Of a stretch of 64,000 nucleotides of DNA, positions 9,045 to 17,473 are shown in pieces (position 1 is the first letter of the stretch; every line of letters starts with the position of its first letter). Origin of the DNA: Nocardioides ginsengisegetis (lineage in GTDB: Bacteria; Actinomycetota; Actinomycetes; Propionibacteriales; Nocardioidaceae); assembly GCF_014138045.1 (NCBI RefSeq), contig NZ_JACGXA010000001.1:3147001-3211000 (forward strand), written 5' to 3'. A model generated the notes under the pieces. That model saw only the letters and a program-made list of their open reading frames with translations. It was not told the origin of the DNA and searched no databases. Position numbers and translations under genes: made by a program.

Positions 9045-9731
9045 TCACCAAGCTGTCACCCACTGCTCGCCGCGCAGGACCCGCGAGACGGGGTCCGACT
9101 GCCGGATCCGCTCCCGCTCCCCCAGCAGCGTCGCGGTCGCGAACCGGGCGGCAGCGCGCTCGAAGAACGAGCCCTGACGGAGCATCGCGTGGCGGGCGCC
9201 GGGCACGGCGACGTACCCGACGTCGGCGCGCTGCCCGATCCGCCGCGCCACCCGGGCGGCGTCGCCGGGGGCGGCGATCCGGTCGGCCGTGCCGTGCACG
9301 AACAGCACCCGGCGGCCGCTCAGGTCGGCGTCGTCGTCGGGGTAGAGCCACGGGTTGAGCGCGACCACGCTGCGGACGCCGTCGTGGTGGCCCGCGAGCA
9401 GCGCCGCGCGGCCGCCGAGCGAGTGCCCGACCAGGCTGGTGGGGACGTCGCCGAGCCGCTCGCGGACCCGGTCCAGCGCCCAGGCCACGTCGTCGACGGG
9501 CGTGTGGGAGGCGTCCCAGCCGCGGTGGGAGTTGAGCAGCCGGAAGACCGCCAGCCGCCCCCGTCCGGCCCGCGCCACACGCCCGGCGATCGGGATCATC
9601 CGGAGCACGGAGAGCTGGGTCGGGCTCACCTGCGGCCGGCCGGGGCGCTGGGCGCCACCGTGCAGGAGGAGTACGGCGCCCTCCGGTCGCGCGGGCACCC
9701 GGGTGTCGAGGAGTCGGGGTTCGGCGTGCAC
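9045..9731 (-). CDS. Alpha/beta hydrolase (dienelactone-hydrolase-like)
   Basis: A 228-residue cytoplasmic alpha/beta hydrolase. The nucleophile elbow GHSLGG lies near residue 103, an acid-bearing strand VLFVHGTADRIAAP near 143, and a histidine at GARHAML near 180, giving a plausible Ser-Asp-His triad. The oxyanion-hole region VLLLHGG is near residue 20. Family resemblance is to small esterases/DLH-type enzymes; the substrate is unknown. The start is GTG at 9731. It is divergent from a second, unrelated alpha/beta hydrolase 97 nt away, and the intervening DNA probably carries both promoters. Confidence 0.85.
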   Translation of the reverse strand: MHAEPRLLDTRVPARPEGAVLLLHGGAQRPGRPQVSPTQLSVLRMIPIAGRVARAGRGRLAVFRLLNSHRGWDASHTPVDDVAWALDRVRERLGDVPTSLVGHSLGGRAALLAGHHDGVRSVVALNPWLYPDDDADLSGRRVLFVHGTADRIAAPGDAARVARRIGQRADVGYVAVPGARHAMLRQGSFFERAAARFATATLLGERERIRQSDPVSRVLRGEQWVTAW

Positions 9732-9828
9732 GGATCCAGTGTGGCGGAGGGCAGGTTGCCGATGGTCAGCCGATGGTCACGGCGGTCGGGGCGTCGTAGC
9801 CTCGGCTCACCACGGAGGAGAGGCTCGC

Positions 9829-10728
9829 ATGACCGACGACGGCTACATCGACGTCCGCACCCACGACGGCCGCACCCTGGAGGTGCTGGTGGGCGGCGAG
9901 CCGGACGGCTTCCCGCTGCTCTACCACTCCGGCTCGCCGTCCGCGGCCGTGCACAGCGACGCCTGGGACGGCACCGCCCGGGACCTGGGCCTGCGGCTGG
10001 TGACCTACTCCCGGCCGGGCTACGGCCGGTCCACGCCGCGGCCGGCGGTCGGTGCGGCCCAGGTCAAGGACGACGTCCTGGACATGGCCGCCATCCTCGA
10101 CCACCTCGCGATCGACGAGTTCGTGACCATCGGCCACTCCGGAGGCGGCCCGCGGGCGCTGGCGGCGGCCGCGCTGCTCGGCGACCAGTGCCGCGGCGCG
10201 GTGTCCCTGGCCGGGGTCGCCCCGCCGGACGCGGAGGGCCTGGACTGGACGGCGGGGATGGCCGCGGAGAACGTCGAGGAGTACGACACGGCCCGCCGCG
10301 GTCCCGAGGCCTACCGGGCACTGCTCGAGCGGGCCTATCCGCCGATGTTCGCGGCCTCCGCCGACGAGATCGCGGCGGCGTTCGGTGGCCTGGTCACCGA
10401 GGTGGACCGGGCCGCGATCACCGGCGAGCTGGCCGAGGAGCTCGCCCGCTCCTTCCACCACGCCGGCGCGCAGGGCGTGGCCGGCGCGCTGGAGGACGGG
10501 CTGACCATCATGGCGCCGTGGGGCTTCGACCTCGCGGAGATCGACGTCCCGGTGGCGATCTGGCAGGGCCGCCAGGACGCGATGGTCCCATACGCGCACG
10601 GGGCCTGGCTGGCGGCGCACGTCCCGACCGCCCAGCCGCACCTCTTCGAGGACGAGGGGCACCTCTCGCTGGTCGCCCAGCTCGAGCGGATCCTCGACGA
10701 CCTCATCGACATCGCGGGTCTCGCCTGA
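9829..10728 (+). CDS. Alpha/beta hydrolase fold protein
   Basis: A 299-residue hydrolase of the epoxide-hydrolase/haloperoxidase-like class. Seen in order: LYHSGSPS oxyanion region (about residue 25), SRPGYGRS (about 63), nucleophile elbow GHSGGG (about 102), the acid in IWQGRQDAMVP (about 243) and the His in EDEGHLSL (about 275). GGAGGAG 9 nt ahead of the ATG sets the start; the longer upstream frame has no such support. Its DUF2237 neighbour begins 2 nt downstream, suggesting co-transcription. Substrate unknown. Confidence 0.88.
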   Translation: MTDDGYIDVRTHDGRTLEVLVGGEPDGFPLLYHSGSPSAAVHSDAWDGTARDLGLRLVTYSRPGYGRSTPRPAVGAAQVKDDVLDMAAILDHLAIDEFVTIGHSGGGPRALAAAALLGDQCRGAVSLAGVAPPDAEGLDWTAGMAAENVEEYDTARRGPEAYRALLERAYPPMFAASADEIAAAFGGLVTEVDRAAITGELAEELARSFHHAGAQGVAGALEDGLTIMAPWGFDLAEIDVPVAIWQGRQDAMVPYAHGAWLAAHVPTAQPHLFEDEGHLSLVAQLERILDDLIDIAGLA

Positions 10729-10729
10729 G

Positions 10730-11158
10730 ATGGACCCGCGTCAAGAGCGCCCCGAGCGCCCCGAGCGCCCCGAGCGCAACGTCCTCGGCGGCGAGCTGCA
10801 GCCGTGCGGCACCGACCCGATGACCGGCTTCCACCGCGACGGCAGCTGCCGCTGCGGCCCCGAGGACATCGGGCTGCACGCGGTCTGCGCGGTGATGACG
10901 CGGGAGTTCCTCGACCACCAGCGGGCGGTGGGCAACGACCTGGAGACGCCGCGACCGGAGTTCGGCTTCCCGGGGCTGGTGCCCGGCGACCGCTGGTGCG
11001 TGGTCGCGCTGCGCTGGCTGCAGGCGCACCAGGCGGGCGCGGCCGCCCCGGTGGTGCTGAGCTGCACCAGCGAGCGGGCACTGGAGTTCATCCCGCTGGA
11101 GATGCTCCAGCAGCACCGCGTCGACGTCCCGGAGGACGCCAGCTCCCTGGAGGAGTGA
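10730..11158 (+). CDS. DUF2237 family protein
   Basis: A 142-residue protein whose body is a full DUF2237 domain: NVLGGELQPCGTDPMTGF near residue 17, the Cys-rich CRCGPEDIGLHAVCA segment, TPRPEFGFPGL and PGDRWCVVALRW. The family is widespread and uncharacterised; the conserved cysteines suggest metal or redox chemistry but this is not established. The first 16 residues are a low-complexity [10 protein letters not shown] stretch encoded by a 9-bp tandem repeat (10745-10777), so a start just downstream is conceivable. It begins 2 nt after the hydrolase gene and is likely co-transcribed with it. Confidence 0.88.
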   Translation: MDPRQERPERPERPERNVLGGELQPCGTDPMTGFHRDGSCRCGPEDIGLHAVCAVMTREFLDHQRAVGNDLETPRPEFGFPGLVPGDRWCVVALRWLQAHQAGAAAPVVLSCTSERALEFIPLEMLQQHRVDVPEDASSLEE

Positions 11159-11184
11159 GACCGCCCAGCCGGCGGTTCAGTCGG

Positions 11185-11670
11185 TCAGTCGGTCGCGAGC
11201 GAGCGGCCCTCGGGGCTGAGCTCCCACACGCCCGGCTGGGTCACGGGCAGCAGCAGGCCCTCGTCGAGCATGGCCTTGCGCTCGAAGCGCGCGGCGTTGC
11301 GCCAGCGCAGCTCGCCGGTCGGCATCTTGTCGCGGTCGCCGTCGAGGAGCACGTCCTCCATCAGCCGCTCCACGTCGGCGAGGACGTCGTCGGTCGAGCC
11401 CTTGCCGCCGGCCTCGACCAGCGCCTCGAGGATGTAGTGGCGGTAGTAGCGCTGCGGGGTCCGCTTCGCGTCCGCGCGGCGCACCGAGATGTCAGCCTTC
11501 ACGGGCTTGGCCTCGACGGCCGCGGCGGGCGCCGAGGCGCGGGTGCCGGGGACGCGCGGGGGCGTCTTCGTGCGGGCGGCGGGCTTCACCTCGACCGGCG
11601 GCGGCGCGGGCATCCCGTGCACACAGGTCGACAGTGGCAGGTCACACAGGTCGCAGTAAGCGTCCGACAC
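11185..11670 (-). CDS. Hypothetical protein with N-terminal CxxC segment and winged-helix-like C-terminus
   Basis: 161 residues, unknown function. The N-terminus holds CDLCDLPLSTCVHG, a compact Cys/His cluster that could bind zinc. A Pro/Lys-rich linker (residues 22-65) leads to a C-terminal region (about 70-161) with PQRYYRHYILEALVEAGGKG and ARFERKAMLDEGLL, resembling the winged-helix module found ahead of Mrr-type nucleases and in some DNA-binding proteins. The latter is a judgement from pattern only. It faces the DUF2237 gene convergently, with a small ACCGCC/GGCGGT hairpin at 11160-11176 between them. Confidence 0.7.
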   Translation of the reverse strand: MSDAYCDLCDLPLSTCVHGMPAPPPVEVKPAARTKTPPRVPGTRASAPAAAVEAKPVKADISVRRADAKRTPQRYYRHYILEALVEAGGKGSTDDVLADVERLMEDVLLDGDRDKMPTGELRWRNAARFERKAMLDEGLLLPVTQPGVWELSPEGRSLATD

Positions 11671-11736
11671 GAAATCCTCATCCCTTTCCGGCGCCAGTCC
11701 GACGCCGACTCTCGAGCCTACGAGATGGAGCGCCGA

Positions 11737-13236
11737 TCAGCGCGATCGGTAGGTGAACAGCTCCCCGGCACGGACCCGGTAGGAGACCGTCGCGCCGCCC
11801 TTCACCTCGATGCGCACGACCTGCTCGGTCCCCGTCGCGTTGTGGCCGAACACACCGATCGACCCATCCTCGTTCCTGAACGTCGCCACGGCCAGCCCCG
11901 GCGTCGACGTCGAGGACACGACCCGGGCCCCCGGCGTCGCGGCCCGGGACAGGTGCGCCAGCGTGAAGAACTCCGGCTCGCGGCTGACCCCGTCCGGGGT
12001 CACGGTCAGCAGGCCCCGGCAGTTCTTGCAGCCGTACGTCGATCCCGTGTCGACCGGCCCGTGCGCGGCGTCGAGCGCGAGGTTCCACATCATCAGCCCC
12101 GACGAGCCGGCCGCCACCGCGTCGGCGACCAGGTTGCGGGCGTCCCAGGCGAACGTGCCGCCCCAGCCGTCGGTCGTGCCGGTGCACTCGGTCACCATCC
12201 GCGGCACCGGGTCGGCGGCCATCGCGTCCGGCCGGCCGCCGTAGCAGTGGTAGGCCACGCCGTCGTAGGCCGCCGGCGCCCCCTGCAGCGAGGCCGCGGC
12301 GTGCGGCTGGTCGGACCAGTTGTGGTCCAGCGCCCAGAGCCGAACGCCGAGCGTGTGCAGCCGCGGCCCCGCGGCGCGTCCGACCTGCACGAGCTGGTCG
12401 TCGCTCATCCGCATCGAGGGGTAGTCGCTGCTCCACTCGGGCTCGTTGCCCACGGTGGTCGCGAACACGGGCACCCCCTGGCTCTTGAGCCAGGTGTTCT
12501 GGGCGGCCAGCAGGTCGGCGTACGGCGTCTCGGCGCCGGCCGCGAGGCTGCCGCCGCGCAGGGAGTGGTTGGACTTCATCGTGGCCGGCGCCGTCCACGG
12601 CGCCGTGACCACCTTGAGCCCGGGCCGGAGCCCCAGGATCTGGCCGCGGAGCAGGTCGACGGCCGCGGTCTCCTGGCTGGGCGGTGAGGGGCGGGTGCCG
12701 TCCCAGGCCCAGGCCCACGGCTCCGGGGAGAAGTCGGTCGCCGAGAGCGGCAGGCGGAGCATGCTGAGGCGGGCGCCGTCGGAGGCGTAGGCGCCGTAGA
12801 GCGCGCGGAGCGCGTCGGGGCGGTCACGCAGCAGGCCGACGGAGGCGTCGGTCAGGGCGGCACCCGTGCCCCACCAGACCTGCCGGGGGTCGCCCGGGTC
12901 GACCGAGACGGTGGCCGTCGCTGGGCCGGCCGCGCCCGGCTCGACGAGCAGCCGCCGCGAGGCGTCCGTGGGCGAGGACACCCAGAAGGTGCCGGTGTTG
13001 ACGGGGTAGTGCGGGGACCGGACGTCGCCGCCCTGCCGTCCCGAGCGGCGACCGTGCTCACGGCCGTGGGCGTGCTGCTGGGCGTGCTGGCTGCGGGGGT
13101 GGTCGCGGAAGGTCGGCGCCGAGTCGGGGTCGGTGGCGGCACAGCCGCCGGAGAGCGTGGCGAGGGCCACCGTCGCGGTGAGCCCGAGGGAGAACGCCGT
13201 ACGCCGACGCGACCGAGGCCGGTGGGTCACAGGCAT
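11737..13236 (-). CDS. Secreted GH30-like glycoside hydrolase
   Basis: A 499-residue exported enzyme. The signal region ends in LATLSGGCAAT, consistent with a lipoprotein or cleaved signal peptide. The catalytic body resembles family GH30 (glucosylceramidase/endo-glucanase clan A): WWGTGAALTDAS near the front, the acid/base glutamate in TTVGNEPEW (about residue 270) and the nucleophile in MVTECTG (about residue 345), followed by MMWNLALD and a beta-sandwich end. A His-rich linker follows the signal (QHAQQHAHGREHGRR). The ATG at 13236 was preferred; an upstream ATG at 13269 adds 11 residues. Likely acts on extracellular beta-linked glycans or glycolipids; exact substrate not inferable. Confidence 0.85.
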   Translation of the reverse strand: MPVTHRPRSRRRTAFSLGLTATVALATLSGGCAATDPDSAPTFRDHPRSQHAQQHAHGREHGRRSGRQGGDVRSPHYPVNTGTFWVSSPTDASRRLLVEPGAAGPATATVSVDPGDPRQVWWGTGAALTDASVGLLRDRPDALRALYGAYASDGARLSMLRLPLSATDFSPEPWAWAWDGTRPSPPSQETAAVDLLRGQILGLRPGLKVVTAPWTAPATMKSNHSLRGGSLAAGAETPYADLLAAQNTWLKSQGVPVFATTVGNEPEWSSDYPSMRMSDDQLVQVGRAAGPRLHTLGVRLWALDHNWSDQPHAAASLQGAPAAYDGVAYHCYGGRPDAMAADPVPRMVTECTGTTDGWGGTFAWDARNLVADAVAAGSSGLMMWNLALDAAHGPVDTGSTYGCKNCRGLLTVTPDGVSREPEFFTLAHLSRAATPGARVVSSTSTPGLAVATFRNEDGSIGVFGHNATGTEQVVRIEVKGGATVSYRVRAGELFTYRSR

Positions 13237-13429
13237 GTCGATTCCCGTCCGAGTGGGGAGGTTCCTCATCCACTCTGACGGACCACGGCCCAGAGTCAAA
13301 CCGGGCCGGGTGAGGAGAAACCTCCAGATTCCCTCAAGACGCGTGTGTTGGCGGCGTGGCGGCTCTCCGGTGCCTTTACCTTTCGAGGACCGGGTCACAC
13401 GACCGCAACCGTCTCTGGGGGGAGCACAC

Positions 13430-13756
13430 ATGATCGTCGACGAGCGCACACCGACGTCCTCCGGCTGCGGTTCCTACGACCCCGGCCACCTGCTGCACTG
13501 GGCGCACTGGAAGCAGGCCTCCGCCGCCGAGTGCGTCGCCGTCCTGGACGTGATCCAGTCGGGCTCCTCCATCGAGATCGTCCTCGCCGGCGAGCCGTCG
13601 CTGCGGTGGTACCACCACGACCCGCTCGCCCTCGCGACGGCACTGGCCGGCACCCACGGGCCCATCCTCCTCTCGCGCCGCCACCAGGCGCTGCGCGTGG
13701 ACGGCTACTGGTTCAACTGCGCCACCGACGTCAGGGCCCTTGCCGCCTGCGGCTGA
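13430..13756 (+). CDS. Hypothetical protein, 108 aa
   Basis: A 108-residue protein with no recognised domain, no signal and no membrane span. It is Trp/His/Cys-rich (HWAHWKQASAAEC, LRWYHHDPLAL, DGYWFNCATD). The ATG follows GGGGGGAG by 6 nt, a strong ribosome site that decides the start against the longer upstream frame. It precedes a Ser/Thr kinase gene by 63 nt on the same strand and may be in its transcript. Codon bias supports coding. Confidence 0.65.
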   Translation: MIVDERTPTSSGCGSYDPGHLLHWAHWKQASAAECVAVLDVIQSGSSIEIVLAGEPSLRWYHHDPLALATALAGTHGPILLSRRHQALRVDGYWFNCATDVRALAACG

Positions 13757-13819
13757 CCGGCGAGCCTCTGGGAGGATGGGCACGCACCGCCCGCCCCCCA
13801 GACTGGAGTGACCGCCTCG

Positions 13820-15058
13820 ATGGACCCCGTCGTCATCGCTGACCGCTACGCCCTCGAGGACGTCCTCGGACGCGGCGGCATGGCCGACGTGCACCGCGCG
13901 ACCGACCGGGTCCTGCACCGCCCGGTCGCGGTCAAGGTGCTGCGCGAGACCGCCACCGACGAGAACGACCGCCTGCGGTTCACCGCCGAGGCGCAGACCC
14001 TGGCCCGGCTGTCCCACCCGGGCCTGGTGATGGTCCTCGACGCCGGTACGACGGCCGAGCGGCCCTACCTCGTCATGGAGCTCGTCGAGGGCCGGACCCT
14101 CGGCCGGGTGTGCGCGGACGGCCCGCTGTCGCCCGAGCGGACCGCCGCGCTGGGCGCCCAGGTGGCGGCGGCGCTGGCCTACGCCCACGACGAGGGCGTC
14201 GTGCACCGCGACATCAAGCCGGGCAACATCATCGTGACCGACGCCGACCGCACCAAGATCGCCGACTTCGGCATCGCGCGGCTGATCGGCGACACCGTCC
14301 GGCACACCCAGACGGGTCACGCGATCGGCACCGCCGCCTACCTCTCCCCCGAGCAGGTGCGTGGCGAGGACGTGACCACCGCGGTCGACGTCTACTCCCT
14401 CGGGCTGGTGCTGCTCGAGGTGCTCACCGGCGAACGGTCCTTCCCCGGGTCGCCGACCGAGTCGGCGCTGGCGCGGCTGAGCCGTGACCCCGAGATCCCC
14501 GACTGGCTGCCCGAGACGTGGGCCGCGCTGCTCGGTGCGATGACCGCGGCCGACCCCGCAGCCAGGCCCTCCGCGGGCGAGGTGGCAGCGACCCTCGGCG
14601 AGCTCGCGGACCCCTCCGCCACGCGCGTCATGACCGCACCGGTGCCGGTCGCGGCGCCGGTCTCCGCACCGGCCGCCGCACCTGCCGCGGCACCCTTCGC
14701 CGCACCCGCCGCCTCCGCGGCCGCGCTCGTCGCGTCGGGTCGCGAGCGGCTCGCGGCTGTCCCGGCCCACCAGCGCGGCGTGATCGGGGCCGTCGGCGCG
14801 ATCCTGGCGCTCGTCGTGGTCGTGGCGATGGCCGCGGGCAGCGGCGGCGACACGGGCACGCCGACGTCGCCGGTGAGCACGCCGTCGTCCTCGCCCGTCA
14901 GCAACACTGAGCCGTCGACGCCCGCCACCCCGACGTCGACCCCGACGTCGACCCCGACGTCGACAAAGCCGACCCCGACGCCCGCGAGCAAGCCCCCGCC
15001 GCCGGCCCCGCACGACAAGCACGGGCACGACAAGCACGGGCACAAGGGCAAGCACTGA
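13820..15058 (+). CDS. Membrane-anchored Ser/Thr protein kinase (PknB type)
   Basis: A Hanks-type kinase of 412 residues. Kinase domain residues about 8-265: glycine loop GRGGMADVH, catalytic lysine in VAVKVL, HRDIKPGN with the catalytic Asp, DFG in KIADFGIARL, and APE-like SPEQ. An Ala/Pro-rich linker leads to one membrane helix (GAILALVVVVAMAAG, about 325). The short extracellular part has no PASTA repeats: it is Thr/Pro/Ser-rich, partly made of three 12-bp repeats (14927-14962), and ends in a His/Lys tail HDKHGHDKHGHKGKH that might bind metal. ATG 13820 follows TGGAG; GTG 13808 is an alternative adding four residues. Confidence 0.93.
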   Translation: MDPVVIADRYALEDVLGRGGMADVHRATDRVLHRPVAVKVLRETATDENDRLRFTAEAQTLARLSHPGLVMVLDAGTTAERPYLVMELVEGRTLGRVCADGPLSPERTAALGAQVAAALAYAHDEGVVHRDIKPGNIIVTDADRTKIADFGIARLIGDTVRHTQTGHAIGTAAYLSPEQVRGEDVTTAVDVYSLGLVLLEVLTGERSFPGSPTESALARLSRDPEIPDWLPETWAALLGAMTAADPAARPSAGEVAATLGELADPSATRVMTAPVPVAAPVSAPAAAPAAAPFAAPAASAAALVASGRERLAAVPAHQRGVIGAVGAILALVVVVAMAAGSGGDTGTPTSPVSTPSSSPVSNTEPSTPATPTSTPTSTPTSTKPTPTPASKPPPPAPHDKHGHDKHGHKGKH

Positions 15059-15083
15059 CCCCCGCCGGGTCAGGGCACCCCGC

Positions 15084-15686
15084 TCAGGAGGCGAACGGCG
15101 AGGCGCGCAGCGGCTCGAGGCCGGGCAGCGTGTTGACCTCCGGGAGCGGCTCGAACTCCTCACCGACACACGGCCGCGACGAGATCCGCAGGTCCGCGAA
15201 GACCTGCCAGTCGCCCTCGCCGACCCGGCAGGCCAGCTCGAACGACTCCGCCCCCGTCTGACGCGCGCGCAGGGACACCGGCCCCGCGTCGGAGAGGTAG
15301 GGCGACTCGGTCACCAGGACCACCTCGCGGGCCACGCGACGCGGGCTCGGCGGGCTCCACGCCGGACGCGCCGGCGCCCGCAGCACGAGGTCGCCGACCG
15401 ATCCGTCGGCCTGCTCGACGCGCAGGCAGAGCCCGGTGACGGCGATCGACGTACCGGCCAGGGAGAGCGGTGAGACCAGCCGCACCCGGGCGTCGTCCAC
15501 GCCGCCGTTGTCGAGCCACGGCACGTCGACCGGGGGCGTGAGGCCGTGCCGGAAGATCCGGGCGCGCAGGGTCTCGCCGGGTGGCAGCCAGGGTGCTGCG
15601 GGGCGCAGACCCACGGAGCGGGTCATGGTCGAGAGGAGATCGCCGGCGTGGGAGCCGGTCAGCCGGGGGATGGCGAGGAACGACAC
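15084..15686 (-). CDS. Hypothetical protein, about 200 aa
   Basis: A protein of about 200 residues not confidently assigned. The body contains TLRARIFRHGLTPPVDVPWLDNGG, quoted here as RHGLTPPVDVPWLDNGG, and a beta-rich second half ending near LPGLEPLRASPFAS. This layout recalls a poorly described actinobacterial family of about 200-230 residues that is often labelled phosphodiesterase without evidence; I do not transfer that function. The start is uncertain: GTG at 15686 (used here) or ATG at 15626, which would remove 20 residues. It follows the SprT-like gene on the same strand with 54 nt between. Confidence 0.6.
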   Translation of the reverse strand: MSFLAIPRLTGSHAGDLLSTMTRSVGLRPAAPWLPPGETLRARIFRHGLTPPVDVPWLDNGGVDDARVRLVSPLSLAGTSIAVTGLCLRVEQADGSVGDLVLRAPARPAWSPPSPRRVAREVVLVTESPYLSDAGPVSLRARQTGAESFELACRVGEGDWQVFADLRISSRPCVGEEFEPLPEVNTLPGLEPLRASPFAS

Positions 15687-15739
15687 GTCTGGAGCGTGCC
15701 CGATCGGGTGACTTTCAATCCCCTTCTTCCCCACCAACC

Positions 15740-16408
15740 TCAGCGGACGGGCTCCACCCACGCGAACGGCACCCGCAGCAGCATCCGGCCGGCCTTGAGG
15801 TGGTAGGTCGTGCGGCCCCGCTTGACCACCCGCCCGACGACGCCGTGGTGCTCCCCCGCGGCGGTGACGCGGGCCCGGCTGCCGACGGCGAGCCACGCCA
15901 GCCGCTCGCCCCGGCGCAGCGCCGCGAGCTCGGCCTCGTAGTTGGGGTGCATCAGCGCCGGCCGGCCGTGGTGGGTCCACGCGAAGACCGCCGCCAGGTC
16001 GAAGGTGGGGCTGCAGGTCGGGCAGGAGACCACCCGCTCGGGGCGGCGGTGCCGGCCGACGGTGTGGCCCTCGGGGCAGGTGCCGAGCCAGGCCGCCTCG
16101 ACGCGCGGCGAGTCGGCGTCCACGCAGCGCGCCCCGGACGAGCCGATCTCGCGGGCGACCCGCCGCCAGGTCTCGTCGTGGCCGTGGCGCGGCCCGACCA
16201 GGGCGTGCGCGATCTCGTGGAGGATCGTGTCCTCGACCTCCGCCACCGAGTGGAGTCGGGTCAGCGGCGCGCTCAGGCCGATCACCCGGTCGCCGAACCG
16301 GCAGATCCCGGCCCGGCGCTTGGCGCTGTCGAACTCCACCGACCACGCGGTCAGCCCGTGCCGCGCGAGCAGGTGCTCGGCGAGGGCGAAGGCGTCGGGC
16401 AGCTCCAT
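15740..16408 (-). CDS. SprT-like zinc metallopeptidase domain protein
   Basis: 222 residues. The SprT-type zinc site HEIAHAL is near residue 64 with a third ligand in GHDETW near 78. A second, Cys-containing part follows (GTCPEGHT, VVSCPTCSP), like the zinc ribbon of SprT/Spartan proteins, and a C-terminal beta domain with GRVVKRGRTTYHLK. Eukaryotic Spartan removes DNA-protein crosslinks; a comparable role for bacterial SprT-like proteins is not established. The ATG at 16408 gives a typical N-terminus. It is likely co-transcribed with the downstream hypothetical gene. Confidence 0.85.
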   Translation of the reverse strand: MELPDAFALAEHLLARHGLTAWSVEFDSAKRRAGICRFGDRVIGLSAPLTRLHSVAEVEDTILHEIAHALVGPRHGHDETWRRVAREIGSSGARCVDADSPRVEAAWLGTCPEGHTVGRHRRPERVVSCPTCSPTFDLAAVFAWTHHGRPALMHPNYEAELAALRRGERLAWLAVGSRARVTAAGEHHGVVGRVVKRGRTTYHLKAGRMLLRVPFAWVEPVR

Positions 16409-16465
16409 GGCGAGAACGCTAGGCGAGCCCTCCGACAGTGGTCGTGCGGCGGGCCGGTCGGGCCG

Positions 16466-16639
16466 TCAGTCGTCGCTGGAGTCGGCCGAGCCAGCCAGCC
16501 GGTCCTGCAGACGCGCCCGCACTTCGTCGGGCGTCAGCTGCGCGCGACGACGCTGGTCACGCGCGATGATGACCCCGGTGGCCGCGACCCCGGCCACTCC
16601 CGCCACCCCGAGCAACCGCCAGAGCTTGCCAGCCTTCAT
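16466..16639 (-). CDS. Small single-pass membrane protein, 57 aa
   Basis: A 57-residue protein with one N-terminal hydrophobic helix (WRLLGVAGVAGVAATGVII, residues 7-25), a basic patch RDQRRR and an acidic tail SADSSDD. This topology is typical of small anchor proteins of unknown function in Actinobacteria. The ATG at 16639 lies 16 nt from the ATG of the divergent papain-fold gene, so both share a very short promoter region and their 5' ends must overlap or be leaderless. Confidence 0.6.
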   Translation of the reverse strand: MKAGKLWRLLGVAGVAGVAATGVIIARDQRRRAQLTPDEVRARLQDRLAGSADSSDD

Positions 16640-16655
16640 GACAGGGACTCTAGAC

Positions 16656-17261
16656 ATGCCCAGCATCGGCCTCGACGAGGCGGTCGACCTGACCCGCACC
16701 GGCGACCTGTGGCTCTTCCGCGGCCACTCCGCCGCCGACCACGCGATCCGCGTCGTCACCAACGCGCCGGTCAACCACGTCGGCATGGCGGTGGTGCTCG
16801 ACGACCTGCCGCCGCTGATGTGGCACGCCGAGCTGGGCAAGGGCCTGGAGTGCGTCTGGTCCGGCGCCCACCACCGCGGCGTCCAGCTGCACGACCTGCG
16901 GGCCGCCGTGGACCAGTGGTCGGGCCGCTACGAGCAGCAGGCGTGGCTGCGCCAGCTCGACGCGACGATCACGCCGGTCATGGAGGACGCCGTGCTGCGC
17001 ACCATCGCGCGGCTCGACGGCACGCCGTTCCCCGCGACGGTCGCGCTGGCCGGCCGCTGGGCGCGCGGCCGGCTGCGACGTCCGGCACCCGCCGAGATGA
17101 CCTACTGCGCCGAGGTGGTGGCCGCGACGTACGCCGCCATGGGGCTGCTCGACGACCGGCTGCCGACCAACTACTTCGACCCGGGCATGTTCTGGTCCGG
17201 CGACGACCTGGCGCTCCAACGCGGCGCCCGGCTGGGCGACGAGATCGCCGTCGCCACCTGA
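16656..17261 (+). CDS. YiiX-like permuted papain-fold (NlpC/P60-type) protein
   Basis: 201 residues. The layout matches the circularly permuted NlpC/P60 clade (YiiX/YaeF type): an early DLWLFRGHSAADHAIR and NHVGMAVVL carrying the histidine, and a late Cys in the segment MTYCAEVVAATY, which would be the nucleophile. Such proteins are thought to act as amidases or acyltransferases on lipids or peptides; the substrate is unknown. No signal peptide is seen, so it is probably cytoplasmic. The start at 16656 is fixed by the family N-terminus. A strong hairpin (17423-17460) closes the unit. Confidence 0.78.
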   Translation: MPSIGLDEAVDLTRTGDLWLFRGHSAADHAIRVVTNAPVNHVGMAVVLDDLPPLMWHAELGKGLECVWSGAHHRGVQLHDLRAAVDQWSGRYEQQAWLRQLDATITPVMEDAVLRTIARLDGTPFPATVALAGRWARGRLRRPAPAEMTYCAEVVAATYAAMGLLDDRLPTNYFDPGMFWSGDDLALQRGARLGDEIAVAT

Positions 17262-17422
17262 GCCCCTCCTTCAAGTTGGGGATGACGCACCCCTTCGCCG
17301 TCGCGTTGGCTGGGGGACGGCTCGGTCGGCGGAGACGCATGCGCTGCGGGTCCGGCTGGGAGAGGTGGGCGTTGCCGGGGGGCGACGCCTGTCTCACCGT
17401 CGGCCTCACCCGCGGGTGAGGC

Positions 17423-17460
17423 CCGAGGGCCCGGGGGCCGCCGCTGCCCCGGGCCCTCGG
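17423..17460. terminator. Strong bidirectional terminator hairpin
   Basis: A perfect 14-bp stem (CCGAGGGCCCGGGG with CCCCGGGCCCTCGG) and a 10-nt loop, placed between the convergent papain-fold gene and the rRNA methyltransferase gene, 13 nt from the latter's stop. Structure alone supports termination in both directions. Confidence 0.75.
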
Positions 17461-17473
17461 TTCGGGCCCTCGT

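Noticed and set aside
7239..10823. 1194-codon open frame on the plus strand
   Set aside because: It runs across four real genes on both strands and shows only Arg/Gly/Pro-rich antisense composition.
14927..14962. Three 12-bp repeats as a regulatory or mobile element
   Set aside because: They encode part of the Thr/Pro linker of the kinase and are ordinary low-complexity coding repeats.
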